From CAZOVK01 sp964583165 (GTDB lineage: Bacteria > Bacillota > Clostridia > Lachnospirales > WRAX01), in assembly GCA_964583165.1 (NCBI GenBank), contig CAZOVK010000033.1:1-23864 (forward strand): DNA of 23,864 bases. Direction: 5' to 3'. The translations under genes and the position numbers were made by a program. The notes under the pieces are model-generated. The model searched no databases. It was not told the DNA's origin and saw only the letters and a list, made by a program, of their open reading frames with translations. Of this stretch, positions 1 through 8,214 are shown one piece after another (positions within the stretch are counted from its first letter, which is position 1; every line of letters begins with the position of its first letter).

Positions 1-56
1 TAACCATATAGCGATTTAGGACTGCTATAGGTCAGCGCTGTTTTGGGTGGGATGAT

Positions 57-1412
57 ATGTACATTACTAAAAGGGCTGTCGTTTGGTATCTGGCGGTGTT
101 AATCGGGATATTGGTCGTATATGGTGTCGGCATGACGGCGGCTTATATGGTTTTTGGCGCAACGGCCGATAATTTGCCTGTGACGGCGACGCCTGTGACA
201 ATTGACCCTGTGACGGGCGAGATAATCAAAACGCCTACAAAGCCGACGCCTGAAAAGCCCGGGCTGATTGAGTCACTCTTCACGCCGCCGAATCAGACGA
301 CGGTGCTTGTTATGGGCACTGATGCGGACGGTACGCGGACGGATATTATGTTTCTGGCTGTATATAACGCGCCCGAGCAGAAGATTGACGTTATTAGTCT
401 GCCGCGCGATACGTTGGTTCAGCTGTCTAAGGCAGAAATATCTGATATGCAGGCGCTCGGGCGCAAGCCGCCGTCTTCGGGCGTGTGTAAGCTGAATGAA
501 GTCCATGCTTACGCGGGCAATAAGGAAGGCCCGAATTTTTCAAAGCGTTATGTTGAGAATCTACTCGATATTCAGATTGACTATTACGTGCGCATGGATT
601 TGCGCGCGTTCAGAAATATTGTCGAGTGTGTCGGTGGGATTTATATGGATATACCACGCGGCGGGTTATATTACAATGACCCCGAACAGAACCTCAAAAT
701 CGCCGTGCCCGAAGGGCATCAGTTGCTCAACGGGGAGATGGCGGAGGGGGTTGTGCGTTATCGTGACACATACGCGGGTGGTGACGTTCAACGCATCGGC
801 GTACAGCAGAAGTTTATGAAGGAGTTCTTTACGCAGGTTCTACAGAAGGACAAACTTATGAATGACGTGCCGGGGTTGATTAGTACGTTCGTGAGTTATG
901 TAACGACGGACTTTTCTATAACGAACATCCCACGTTATCTGAGCGCGGTTGAGTCGTTGAAGTCTGAGAATATCGTGTTTACGACACTGCCGGGCGAACC
1001 AAGAACGCTCGAATCACCGCGTGGCAGTTATTATATAGTAGATATTGCGGAGTCGAAGAAACTTATTGACAGCGTGTATGCCGAGCCTATACCAACGCCT
1101 TCACCAACGCCAACACCCATACAAATATTTGACCCTAAAAAGATGAAGCTGACGGTCTTAAACGGGGGTAATACAAGTGGTCTGGCGGCAACGACACGCG
1201 ACAGACTCAAAGAAATGGGCTACAATGTGGTGCGCGCCGCGAACTATGAGGGCGAAAAGACGAGCAAAACACGTATAATCGTGAGAACAGACGGGGATTA
1301 TTCGGAACTTCTGGGCTTGTTCACAAACAGTGAACTCGTGATTGACAGCTCACTATCCAAGGAGCAGGACATTATGCTCATAATCGGCATAGACAGTAAA
1401 ATCAATGAATAG
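57..1412 (+). CDS. LytR-CpsA-Psr (LCP) family cell wall polymer transferase with C-terminal LytR_C domain
   Basis: The 451-residue protein has a short cytoplasmic N-terminus, one membrane segment at about 8-33, a Thr/Pro-rich spacer and an extracellular LCP domain at about 80-262. LCP hallmarks seen are GTDADGTRTD (87-96), SLPRDT (114-119) and the Arg-rich RYRDTYAGGDVQR stretch (234-246), which in this family binds the polyprenyl pyrophosphate. A TPSPTPTP linker (347-354) leads to a LytR_C domain at about 362-447 (LTVLNG, RLKEMGYNV). The family moves teichoic-acid-like or capsular polymers from an undecaprenyl carrier onto peptidoglycan outside the membrane. The ATG at 57 is preceded by a modest GGTGGGA Shine-Dalgarno and puts the membrane helix right at the N-terminus. 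Two exported proteins follow on the same strand at close spacing, so the three probably form an operon. The promoter is not visible in the 56 upstream bases. The polymer handled cannot be told from sequence. Confidence 0.93.
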   Translation: MYITKRAVVWYLAVLIGILVVYGVGMTAAYMVFGATADNLPVTATPVTIDPVTGEIIKTPTKPTPEKPGLIESLFTPPNQTTVLVMGTDADGTRTDIMFLAVYNAPEQKIDVISLPRDTLVQLSKAEISDMQALGRKPPSSGVCKLNEVHAYAGNKEGPNFSKRYVENLLDIQIDYYVRMDLRAFRNIVECVGGIYMDIPRGGLYYNDPEQNLKIAVPEGHQLLNGEMAEGVVRYRDTYAGGDVQRIGVQQKFMKEFFTQVLQKDKLMNDVPGLISTFVSYVTTDFSITNIPRYLSAVESLKSENIVFTTLPGEPRTLESPRGSYYIVDIAESKKLIDSVYAEPIPTPSPTPTPIQIFDPKKMKLTVLNGGNTSGLAATTRDRLKEMGYNVVRAANYEGEKTSKTRIIVRTDGDYSELLGLFTNSELVIDSSLSKEQDIMLIIGIDSKINE

Positions 1413-1421
1413 GCGGCGAAA

Positions 1422-1961
1422 ATGTTGAAACGAAAACTGATGATTGTGTTTGTGTCTATATTCTGTGTAATGGTTCTAAGCTCATCGGCGCTTGCGGCTG
1501 ACCCGGGTTCAGCGGCTGACCCGCTGGTTACCAAGAGTTATGTGGATGATAAGGTTAAGCAGATAACAGACATTATCAATCTGGCTCAAAACGGCGGAAG
1601 TAGCAACACTGACGCGATTGTGAATCAAGTTATGGATAAACTGCAACTGATTTTGGATAGTCAGAACAGTGGCGGGGCTAATACGCCTTCAAGCGGAACA
1701 ACTTATACGCCCGTGTTCGCGGCGGCGGGTAAGGTACTGTTCGGTGAAGAGGGTACGGAGATAATTCTCCGAAGCGGAACGGCTACGGGCTTTATCATGA
1801 GCGAAAACGGTATAGTGAACGTAACAACAGGGCAAGAAATCTTGCATGGAACACCACTTACGGTCAACAACCTACTCATTGTGCCGCGTGGCGACGGGCG
1901 CGGGGCATATGCTACGTCAGATTGTTGGTTCTTGGTTAAAGGCGGTTATAAATTTGAGTAA
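1422..1961 (+). CDS. small exported protein of unknown function
   Basis: This 179-residue protein starts 9 bases after the LCP stop. It has a classical signal peptide: a KRK n-region, a hydrophobic core at 7-24 and a likely cut after ALA (25). Residues 36-82 are rich in heptad-like hydrophobic positions (SYVDDKVKQITDIINLA, IVNQVMDKLQLILD) and may form a short coiled coil. A Ser/Gly/Thr/Asn-rich linker (82-96) follows. The C-terminal half (about 98-179) looks like one compact beta-rich domain, with VLFGEEGTEIILRSGTATGF and a closing CWFLVKGGYKF. There is no lipobox, anchor motif or catalytic motif I recognise. Its place between an LCP transferase and an exported phosphodiester glycosidase suggests work at the cell surface, perhaps as a multimeric stalk or partner protein, but this is inference only. 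The Shine-Dalgarno (GGCGGCGAAA) is weak, consistent with coupling to the gene before it. Confidence 0.8.
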   Translation: MLKRKLMIVFVSIFCVMVLSSSALAADPGSAADPLVTKSYVDDKVKQITDIINLAQNGGSSNTDAIVNQVMDKLQLILDSQNSGGANTPSSGTTYTPVFAAAGKVLFGEEGTEIILRSGTATGFIMSENGIVNVTTGQEILHGTPLTVNNLLIVPRGDGRGAYATSDCWFLVKGGYKFE

Positions 1962-1962
1962 T

Positions 1963-1979
1963 CGCGGGGGAAACCCGCG
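1963..1979 (+). other. short GC-rich hairpin between two cell-surface genes
   Basis: CGCGGG (1963-1968) and CCCGCG (1974-1979) form a 6-bp stem with a GGAAA loop in the gap before the glycosidase gene. No U-tract follows, so it is not a good terminator. It may be an mRNA processing or stability element, or lower downstream translation. Function not shown. Confidence 0.4.
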
Positions 1980-1997
1980 TACATAATGGGGTTGGAT

Positions 1998-4580
1998 ATG
2001 AAAATTAGACATTGGGTTGGGCTGATTGTCGGCCTTGTTGCGGTTATGCTTACGCCGCTTACCGCGTTTGCTGACGCACATGTTACATATTATGCTAGGG
2101 TTGAAACACAGACGATTACACGCGGGGTTACACTTGAAACCAAGAAAATGGTGACTTCTGACGGCTTGTTAGACGTGTATACTTTACGCGTGCCGCTGGA
2201 TGACAAGAATATCAGAGTTGAGCCGATTCTGTCACAGACGGAGTTGGGGTTAAAGGAAACGACGGCCAAGATTTTAAGTGATGCCGGCGCGGTTGCGGGT
2301 GTGAACGGCGATTTTTTTGGCATGGTCGGGGATTACTCGGTGCCGCTGGGCATTTATGCAGAGGAAGGGCATTTCGCGGGTAGTGTTCGGTTTAACAACC
2401 CTAAGCTTGAAAGCGCGACATTCTACGCTGACTATTTCGGCGGCGTGTTCATGGACTATTTGACGCTGGATTTTAAGTTGTATATCGAGAACAAAGAGGT
2501 TGTAGAGGTCGCTTCATATAACAAACTCGCAAATATAGACTACCCCGTTATTCTTACGTCACATTATGCCCCTGATTCGGCCGATTTGGATAAGCGTTTC
2601 AAGGCTGTAAAAATTTTGGTGAGTAACGGGCGCATTACACATATTGCTAAGGCGGGGGAACTCTGCCGTGTGTCGGCTGACGGGTTTATGCTCGTGCTGA
2701 ACGAGAGTACATATGCGCGTTTCGCGTCTGAACTCACTGTTGGGAAGAGCGCGATTTTGAGTCTGCAACCGTCGATTGACATAACGGCTGTTAAGAGCGC
2801 GTTGTCTGGCGGCGGTAAGATTCTTGCGAACGGTGTTGCCGCGCCTGTGACGGGGGCAGTGGCAAATGGGCGTCACCCGCGAACGGCTTTGGGGCTTTCA
2901 CGTGACAAAAAAACGCTTATTATGATGGTTGTTGACGGCAGAACACATTCAATCGGCGCAAGCCCGTCTGAAATGGTTCAACTCATGTTGGACGCGGGCG
3001 CGTATGACGCCATGCACTTAGACGGCGGTGGTTCGTCGGCTATGGTTATCGGAGGTGTGAACGGCGAAACAGCGAAGATGGTTAATACGCCGTCAGAGGG
3101 TTACGCGAGAAAGGTCATTAACGCGCTTGGCGTGTTCGTTGACGCGCCGTTGGGCGCGATTGTAAAGCTTGGCATTGACGCGCCCGATGTGGTGCCGATT
3201 GGCGGTTATGCGGATGTGAAGGTTTACGGGTTGGATGCTTATAATCGGCGGGTTGAGATTCCTGCGGGGGATGTGCGTATAACCAGCGCAAACGCATGGT
3301 CGGAGGGTAGCCGCGTTTATGCCCAGAACACGGGGACTATCGAGGTTTACGCGACTTACGGGGCATTCACCTCTTCAAAAAAGCTTGCGGCCGAAACCGT
3401 AACAGAGCTGATACCGTCGATTTCTGTTATCAGCGCGAGCGCGGGTGAAGTGGTCAATTTCACTGTCACAGGCATAACCGAAACAGGTCGGCGCGTGAAT
3501 ATCCCGCTTGAACTGCTCACGCGTGAGGTGAGTGACGGTCTGGGTACGCTCACGACGAACTATACGGCGATAAAACAGGGCAACGGTTATGTCAAACTCG
3601 GGTTGGGTGGGGCTGTTTCATACATACCGATATTAACACTGACAGAAAAGCCGATAGATTTGAACATGTTGTTTGGGCATCCCACGTTTGCGGCGTATCC
3701 CGAAACGGTTACGGGTTTGGTTGAAGCGGCGTATAGTCAGCCGGGGCAGATTTGGTCGGGGGCGAAGCTTAGTTATGCGTTTGCGGCTTCTGAATCTACA
3801 CAGGCGGCCTATCTGACGATTGACCCCATTAAATTGCCCGACGGAACGAAGAGTATTAAGATGACAGTGTTGGGGGATAACTCGGGGCATTGGTTGCGCG
3901 GTCGCATTGTGGACGCGGCTGGCAAAGAACATGTCGTGGATTTTGCAAAGACGATAGACTTTGTGGGCACGAAGGACTTGACGGCAGAATTGCCGGCGGG
4001 TGTGGCTTTCCCGGCGTATCTCACGCGGGTTTATGTCGCGTCATTAGCGCAAAGTGCGCCGTCTAATAATGCTGTGGCGTTCTATAACATTTTCGCGCTG
4101 TCGCCCGATTTGGCGCAGGTCAATGTGCCTAAGAATGTGATTATACCCGATAAGCGTGTGTTGGATGTTGCGTCGGCGCAGGTCGCGCCACTTCAAGTCG
4201 AGCGGAAGACGGCGGGTGGTTTTGCGACGGCTAAGTTTGGCGAGATACTATATGTGAACCTTGATACGTCGGCGGGTGGTGTCGCCGCGTCTGACGGTTC
4301 GCAATATAATGCGTTGAATGAGGCGCTTAAAACGGCGAAGTATGTGGTGATTAACACAGAATTACCATTGGGAGCGTTCAAAACGGCTAAAGAGGCAGAA
4401 TTGTTAAAGAGTATTTTCGCGGATTACTCGAAAACCACACAGATTCTATATATCCACCAAAACAGCGCGAATACCGCGCGGATTGAGGATAACGTGCGCT
4501 ATATAGGTCTGAGTGGCGGGCGAGTGGGTATTGCGGTGAAAGATGGGCTACTTAGTTACGGATTTGTAACTGTTCAATAG
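1998..4580 (+). CDS. exported phosphodiester glycosidase family protein (NAGPA/DUF2233-type) with long C-terminal region
   Basis: The protein has 860 residues from the ATG at 1998. That start gives a clean signal peptide (MKIRHW, hydrophobic core, cut near AFA-DA). An in-frame ATG at 1986 adds only four residues and lacks a clear Shine-Dalgarno. The NAGPA-type domain lies at about 95-380, with VNGDFFG near 102, HPRTALGL near 293, MMVVDGRT near 309 and DAMHLDGGGSSAM near 337. The family cleaves sugar-1-phosphate phosphodiester links; the founding member uncovers mannose-6-phosphate on lysosomal enzymes, while bacterial members are thought to act on surface glycopolymers. About 470 residues follow: a likely Ig-like beta domain (about 385-470), further beta-rich sequence with a jelly-roll flavour (about 580-700), and a terminal segment of unknown fold. 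There is no sortase signal or SLH repeat, so anchoring is unclear. It follows the LCP gene and ends at a strong terminator. Confidence 0.88.
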   Translation: MKIRHWVGLIVGLVAVMLTPLTAFADAHVTYYARVETQTITRGVTLETKKMVTSDGLLDVYTLRVPLDDKNIRVEPILSQTELGLKETTAKILSDAGAVAGVNGDFFGMVGDYSVPLGIYAEEGHFAGSVRFNNPKLESATFYADYFGGVFMDYLTLDFKLYIENKEVVEVASYNKLANIDYPVILTSHYAPDSADLDKRFKAVKILVSNGRITHIAKAGELCRVSADGFMLVLNESTYARFASELTVGKSAILSLQPSIDITAVKSALSGGGKILANGVAAPVTGAVANGRHPRTALGLSRDKKTLIMMVVDGRTHSIGASPSEMVQLMLDAGAYDAMHLDGGGSSAMVIGGVNGETAKMVNTPSEGYARKVINALGVFVDAPLGAIVKLGIDAPDVVPIGGYADVKVYGLDAYNRRVEIPAGDVRITSANAWSEGSRVYAQNTGTIEVYATYGAFTSSKKLAAETVTELIPSISVISASAGEVVNFTVTGITETGRRVNIPLELLTREVSDGLGTLTTNYTAIKQGNGYVKLGLGGAVSYIPILTLTEKPIDLNMLFGHPTFAAYPETVTGLVEAAYSQPGQIWSGAKLSYAFAASESTQAAYLTIDPIKLPDGTKSIKMTVLGDNSGHWLRGRIVDAAGKEHVVDFAKTIDFVGTKDLTAELPAGVAFPAYLTRVYVASLAQSAPSNNAVAFYNIFALSPDLAQVNVPKNVIIPDKRVLDVASAQVAPLQVERKTAGGFATAKFGEILYVNLDTSAGGVAASDGSQYNALNEALKTAKYVVINTELPLGAFKTAKEAELLKSIFADYSKTTQILYIHQNSANTARIEDNVRYIGLSGGRVGIAVKDGLLSYGFVTVQ

Positions 4581-4583
4581 ATG

Positions 4584-4616
4584 AAAAAAGACTGCCGAGG
4601 GTTGGCAGTCTTTTTT
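4584..4616. terminator. bidirectional intrinsic terminator between the surface-protein genes and crcB
   Basis: AAAAAAGACTGCC (4584-4596) pairs perfectly with GGCAGTCTTTTTT (4604-4616) around a 7-base loop. A-tract and T-tract flank both sides of the stem, so it can terminate both the plus-strand operon and the convergent crcB transcript, whose stop codon lies at 4621-4623. Confidence 0.92.
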
Positions 4617-4620
4617 GTTG

Positions 4621-5004
4621 TTATACTCTTGCAACAATCCATTTGGCTATAGATAACCCCAACGCGCAGAAAATCAGTGTTAGTATAAGGTTCAGCGCAA
4701 TATTGCCTATCGCCGAAATATACCGACCGTTCTGAAACATGAGGATGGTATCGATATTAAATGTAGAGAAAGTGCTTAATCCCCCAAGAAAGCCCGTTGT
4801 TAGCAGAAGTTTTACGTTAGGGTTCAGCGTGACAGACTGTTGTTCAATACCGATTATGAAACCGATGAGGAAGCCCGCGATTACGTTTGAAATCAACGTG
4901 CCGAATGGGAAAATGGGGGTTAAGCTTTGAGTCGCTTTTATAATGGCATATCTGCTACACGCGCCGACAAACCCGCCCATACCCACGGCTAGAAAGGGCA
5001 ACAT
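4621..5004 (-). CDS. crcB: fluoride ion channel/exporter CrcB (FluC)
   Basis: This 127-residue, four-helix membrane protein has the CrcB/FluC hallmarks: GGFVGACSRY near the N-terminus, FPFGTLISNVIAGF (first pore-lining helix with the conserved Asn), and TTGFLGGLSTFSTF (the helix break with the central sodium site and the pore Phe residues). It assembles as a dual-topology dimer and lets fluoride leave the cytoplasm. Length and motifs are complete, so one gene could form a homodimer. The ATG begins directly after the pmbA stop (TAA then ATG, no gap), making it the last gene of the pepF operon. I found no fluoride riboswitch near the gene, so expression appears tied to the peptidase operon. Why a fluoride exporter sits here is not evident. 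Confidence 0.93.
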   Translation of the reverse strand: MLPFLAVGMGGFVGACSRYAIIKATQSLTPIFPFGTLISNVIAGFLIGFIIGIEQQSVTLNPNVKLLLTTGFLGGLSTFSTFNIDTILMFQNGRYISAIGNIALNLILTLIFCALGLSIAKWIVARV

Positions 5005-6348
5005 TTAATTGCCCGATACGTCGAGCGATTTCACATAAACAGACGGCGAGTTGAATACCTCTGTGCCGAGGCGCAGGTCATTAGCTACGGCAATGATGTT
5101 TTTAAGCAGTTCAAAGAAGTTGCCCGCAAGCGTAATCTGTTCGACAGGTCTTGTTATCTTGCCGTTCTCGACCATGAAGCCATGAGAGAGCAAAGAGAAA
5201 TCGCCGCTAGTTGGGCTCACGCCCGCGTGTAGACCCGTCACACCCGTGATATATAGACCGTTACCCATTTGGCTAAGAAGCGCCCCGACAGGCATATCAG
5301 ACGCGACGATATAGGCGTTCGTCGCCGAAACGTCAACGGGGGCGGTGATGCTGGCCTTGAATCCGTTACCTGTGGATTCAGTGCCCATTGCGTTGGCGGT
5401 TTTTAGGTTATGCAGGAAGGTTCTCAACACACCGTTTTGAACGATGAGCTTGTTAGCCGTCGCCACGCCTTCTGAATCGAAAGTGGTTGAGCGCAGACCG
5501 TCTTCAAGCAGCGCGTCGTCGCGAAGGGTCACGACTTCTGATGCGATTTTCTCACCGAGTTTGCCACCCAAAAGCGAGAAACCTTTGAGAACCTTGTCGG
5601 CGTAGAACACCGAGCCAAACGCGCTCAGCAAGTCAGACATTGCGCCGTTTTCTAGAATGACGGGGTATGCGCCTGTTTTCGCGCTGGTTGCGCCGAGTTG
5701 GGCGGCGGCTTCTGCTGTGATTTTCTTAGCGAAGGCTTCTACGTTAAAGTTTTTAAAGCTCTTACCTGCAAAATCGGCGAAGTTGTTCTTGACCTCGCCG
5801 TTTTCTTCGACAACGGGGCAAGCCATGATGTAGGCATAATTCATCTCGTCGGCGAGGTGAAGCCCCTTTGTGTTGGCAATGAGCGTGCGCGTGTATGTCG
5901 TGCCGAGTGAACAATACGCCACATGCTTCACGCGTGAATCAGCCGCAAATACGGCTTTTTCTAGAGATTTCAGCAGTTCTATCTTTTCGGCGGGTGTCAT
6001 TTTCGCCAAATCGGTATTCATGAGATTCAATTTTGCGTATTCCGCCGAGCCCGCGAAAATCTCTGTCTTTTCAACTGTTTCAAGCACCGCTGCGTTGTCC
6101 TTCGCGTTCTGGATGAGGTAAGCAATCGCGTTTTCGTCCATACATTCGGTTGACGCATAACCCATCTTGCCGTCAATTAGCCCGCGGAACGATAGCCCCA
6201 TGGGGTTCGCGAGCTTATACTCGTCAATCGCGCCCTCAAATACGCGGACGGTAAGGCTCTCTGACTCACTGCAATAGAGTTCGCATTCCGTGAAGCCCGC
6301 CGCTTTTGCGCGTTCAAACAATTGCGACATGAAGTCTTGTAGTTTCAT
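5005..6348 (-). CDS. pmbA: TldE/PmbA-type subunit of the TldD-TldE metalloprotease
   Basis: The 447-residue protein starts at the ATG at 6348, directed by AAGGAG 9 bases upstream. A longer in-frame reading back to 6525 only repeats the tldD 3' end and is discarded. The N-terminal half shows the TldD/PmbA fold (ECELYCSESESLTVRVFEG near 21-39), and the C-terminal half has GVLRTFLHNLKTANAMGTESTGN (split here as GVLRTF at 306-311 and TGNGF at 326-330) and HAGVSPTSGDF near 374-384. It lacks the HExxxH zinc motif at the position where the partner TldD has it, as expected for the TldE/PmbA subunit. Together the two form a heterodimeric protease that degrades unfolded or modified peptides and in some bacteria matures peptide antibiotics. 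It lies 1 base after tldD and directly before crcB, so it is translated as part of the operon. Confidence 0.92.
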   Translation of the reverse strand: MKLQDFMSQLFERAKAAGFTECELYCSESESLTVRVFEGAIDEYKLANPMGLSFRGLIDGKMGYASTECMDENAIAYLIQNAKDNAAVLETVEKTEIFAGSAEYAKLNLMNTDLAKMTPAEKIELLKSLEKAVFAADSRVKHVAYCSLGTTYTRTLIANTKGLHLADEMNYAYIMACPVVEENGEVKNNFADFAGKSFKNFNVEAFAKKITAEAAAQLGATSAKTGAYPVILENGAMSDLLSAFGSVFYADKVLKGFSLLGGKLGEKIASEVVTLRDDALLEDGLRSTTFDSEGVATANKLIVQNGVLRTFLHNLKTANAMGTESTGNGFKASITAPVDVSATNAYIVASDMPVGALLSQMGNGLYITGVTGLHAGVSPTSGDFSLLSHGFMVENGKITRPVEQITLAGNFFELLKNIIAVANDLRLGTEVFNSPSVYVKSLDVSGN

Positions 6349-6349
6349 G

Positions 6350-7735
6350 TTATTCACTCCTTCCGCCGACAATGATGTCGCGCACGCGCAATGTCGGTTG
6401 CCCACAGTCCGCGGGGATTGAGCCGCTAACGGAGCCGCACATGCCCTGTTCGCGCGTGAGGTTGTCAGAAACCATATCGATATCCTTGATGACCTGTGAA
6501 CCTTTGCCGATGAGTGTTGCGCCACGAACGGGTTCGGCGATTTGACCGTTTCTGATTAGGTAACCCTCTGTAACGGCGAAGTTGAAATCGCCTGTCGCGG
6601 GATTAACAGAGCCGCCGCCGAGGTGTTTGGCGAACAGACCGTATTCGACACTGCCGATAATCTCTTGGACTGTTGATGTCCCGGGGGCAATGTATGTATT
6701 AGTCATACGGCTGGTTGGCGCAAGGCGGTAGTTTTGGCGGCGTGACGAGCCTGTGGACTTCGCCCCCATTTTCAGCCCGTTGAGTCTGTCAATCATATAT
6801 GTTTTAAGTACGCCGTTTTCGATAAGGACATTCTTTTGTGTGGGTGTGCCTTCGTCGTCGACGTTTTCACTGCCCCAGCCGTTCGGGATTGTGCCGTCGT
6901 CTATGGCTGTGACAACGGGGTTGGCGACCAGTTGACCTAGTTTGCCGCAGAATTCGCTTGTGCCACGCGCTACGCTCGTGGCTTCAAGGCTGTGACCACA
7001 CGCTTCGTGGAAGATAACGCCGCCAAAGCCGTTGCCGATAACAGCGGGCATTTTGCCGCCCGGGCACGGACGCGCGTTTAACATTGTCACGGCTGTATTG
7101 GCGATTCGCCGCCCGACAGCCGCCAAATCTAACCCGTCATAGAGTTCAAAGCCCACATGAGCGCCGGGCCCATAGTAGCCGCTTTGCTTTTCTGTCGCGC
7201 TTGAAGCGATGGCCGACGAATACAAACGTGTATAAACACGCCTGTCAGTGACCCACAAACCGTCAGAGTTGGCGATAAGTACGTCCTGTATGCGGTCAAG
7301 GTGATTGGCCGTGACCTGTGTTACAGATGGGTTGAAGCCGTAAGCCGCGTCAGTCACCGCACGGAGTTTATCGACGATTTCAGCGCGTTTCACTGTGTCA
7401 GGCATACGTTTGATGACGTTAATGTTTGAATACTCGTAAGGCGTGAAAGCGGATACGGTGTGTATATGCGGCTTGTTTATCGCCGCCGCCGCCTGTTTCG
7501 CGAGCTTTAGAAGCCCTTCGCGCGATAAATCGGATGTGTAGGCATAGACCGCACCAAAGCCGTCAAATATGCGAAGCCCCGCGCCAAAGTCTGTACCCGA
7601 TACGGCCTTCTCCAGTTTGCCATTCTCCATTGAGAGGTTCGTTGTCCTGTGGTTCTCGACAAATAGTTCAGCGAAATCGCCGCCTGTGGCGAGAGCCGCG
7701 TTCAAAACGTCGAGAACGAGTTGTTTATCTAGCAT
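6350..7735 (-). CDS. tldD: TldD-type zinc metalloprotease subunit
   Basis: This 461-residue protein starts at the ATG at 7735, with GGGGG 4-8 bases upstream. A reading back to 7831 would simply overlap ogt further and is not needed. The N-terminal domain carries FAELFVENHR (21-30). The catalytic HExxxH motif is HEACGH at 243-248, followed by SLEATSVARG. The C-terminal block GMCGSVSG (431-438) contains the Cys433 expected as a further metal ligand, then GQPTLRVRDIIVGG. All catalytic features are intact. With the PmbA/TldE protein encoded next to it, TldD forms the TldD/E protease; the active site sits in a chamber that accepts unstructured peptides. The start overlaps the ogt stop by 7 bases, and its stop is 1 base before pmbA. 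No RiPP precursor peptide is visible nearby, so a general role in peptide turnover is as likely as antibiotic maturation. Confidence 0.94.
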   Translation of the reverse strand: MLDKQLVLDVLNAALATGGDFAELFVENHRTTNLSMENGKLEKAVSGTDFGAGLRIFDGFGAVYAYTSDLSREGLLKLAKQAAAAINKPHIHTVSAFTPYEYSNINVIKRMPDTVKRAEIVDKLRAVTDAAYGFNPSVTQVTANHLDRIQDVLIANSDGLWVTDRRVYTRLYSSAIASSATEKQSGYYGPGAHVGFELYDGLDLAAVGRRIANTAVTMLNARPCPGGKMPAVIGNGFGGVIFHEACGHSLEATSVARGTSEFCGKLGQLVANPVVTAIDDGTIPNGWGSENVDDEGTPTQKNVLIENGVLKTYMIDRLNGLKMGAKSTGSSRRQNYRLAPTSRMTNTYIAPGTSTVQEIIGSVEYGLFAKHLGGGSVNPATGDFNFAVTEGYLIRNGQIAEPVRGATLIGKGSQVIKDIDMVSDNLTREQGMCGSVSGSIPADCGQPTLRVRDIIVGGRSE

Positions 7736-8214
7736 GTTGCCCCCTTTTCCATTTCTAAAAGCCATTCCTTGCGCCACAGCCCGCCGCCGTAGCCAACGAG
7801 CTTGCCCGATTTGCCGATTACGCGGTGGCAAGGGATAATGATTGATATAGGGTTGTGGTGATTTGCGCCACCCACAGCGCGGATTGCTTTTGGGTTACCG
7901 ATACGGACGGCGAGTTCTTGGTATGAAATCGCTTCACCGTATGGTATCTTTTGAAGTTCTGCCCAACACTTTATACGAAAATCCGTGCCGATTGGCTCTA
8001 CGGGAACGCTGAAATTTTTCAGCGTCCCCGCGAAGTATGAAACGAGCTCTTCGATACAAAGTTTCAAGACGGGGCTTTGGTGTTCGGTCACTTCAACGGT
8101 TTCGCCGTCTTTCAAAAATTCCACCAAAGTCACGGCTTTACCGTTCGTTTCAACCACCATCTGCCCGATTGGGCTGTCTATTAACGCGCAGTCAGTGCTA
8201 CTTAGTATGCGCAA
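7729..8214 (-). CDS. ogt: methylated-DNA--protein-cysteine methyltransferase
   Basis: This 161-residue protein removes alkyl groups from O6-alkylguanine by moving them to its own cysteine. The acceptor motif is PCHR at 128-131, with Cys129 as the acceptor. The helix-turn-helix part is also complete: PYGEAISYQELA (91-102), the Arg finger in RAVGGA (112-117) and the following NHHNP hinge. The N-terminal domain begins IDSPIGQM. The best start is a TTG at 8214, preceded by AAAGGCGG; no ATG lies far enough upstream to keep the SPIG strand. It overlaps the 3' end of pepF by 13 bases and the tldD start by 7, so it is coupled to both. A repair enzyme inside a peptidase operon is unusual and probably reflects shared promoter use. 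Confidence 0.93.
   Translation of the reverse strand: MRILSSTDCALIDSPIGQMVVETNGKAVTLVEFLKDGETVEVTEHQSPVLKLCIEELVSYFAGTLKNFSVPVEPIGTDFRIKCWAELQKIPYGEAISYQELAVRIGNPKAIRAVGGANHHNPISIIIPCHRVIGKSGKLVGYGGGLWRKEWLLEMEKGATC

Noticed and set aside
1..56. Inverted repeat TATAGC/GCTATA at the left edge
   Set aside because: The stem is short and lacks a T-tract; the upstream context is cut off, so no role can be assigned.
1090..1120. Short tandem repeat in the LCP gene
   Set aside because: It encodes the Thr/Pro linker common in LCP proteins and stays in frame; it is low-complexity coding sequence.
5005..5060. Fluoride riboswitch before crcB
   Set aside because: crcB begins directly at the pmbA stop, so there is no room for a leader, and no riboswitch-like pattern is seen at the operon start.
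6349..6525. Longer N-terminus for pmbA
   Set aside because: It overlaps the tldD 3' end, has no family similarity, and a strong Shine-Dalgarno marks the ATG at 6348.
7736..7831. Longer N-terminus for tldD
   Set aside because: The extra residues only reread ogt in another frame; the family N-terminus begins at 7735.
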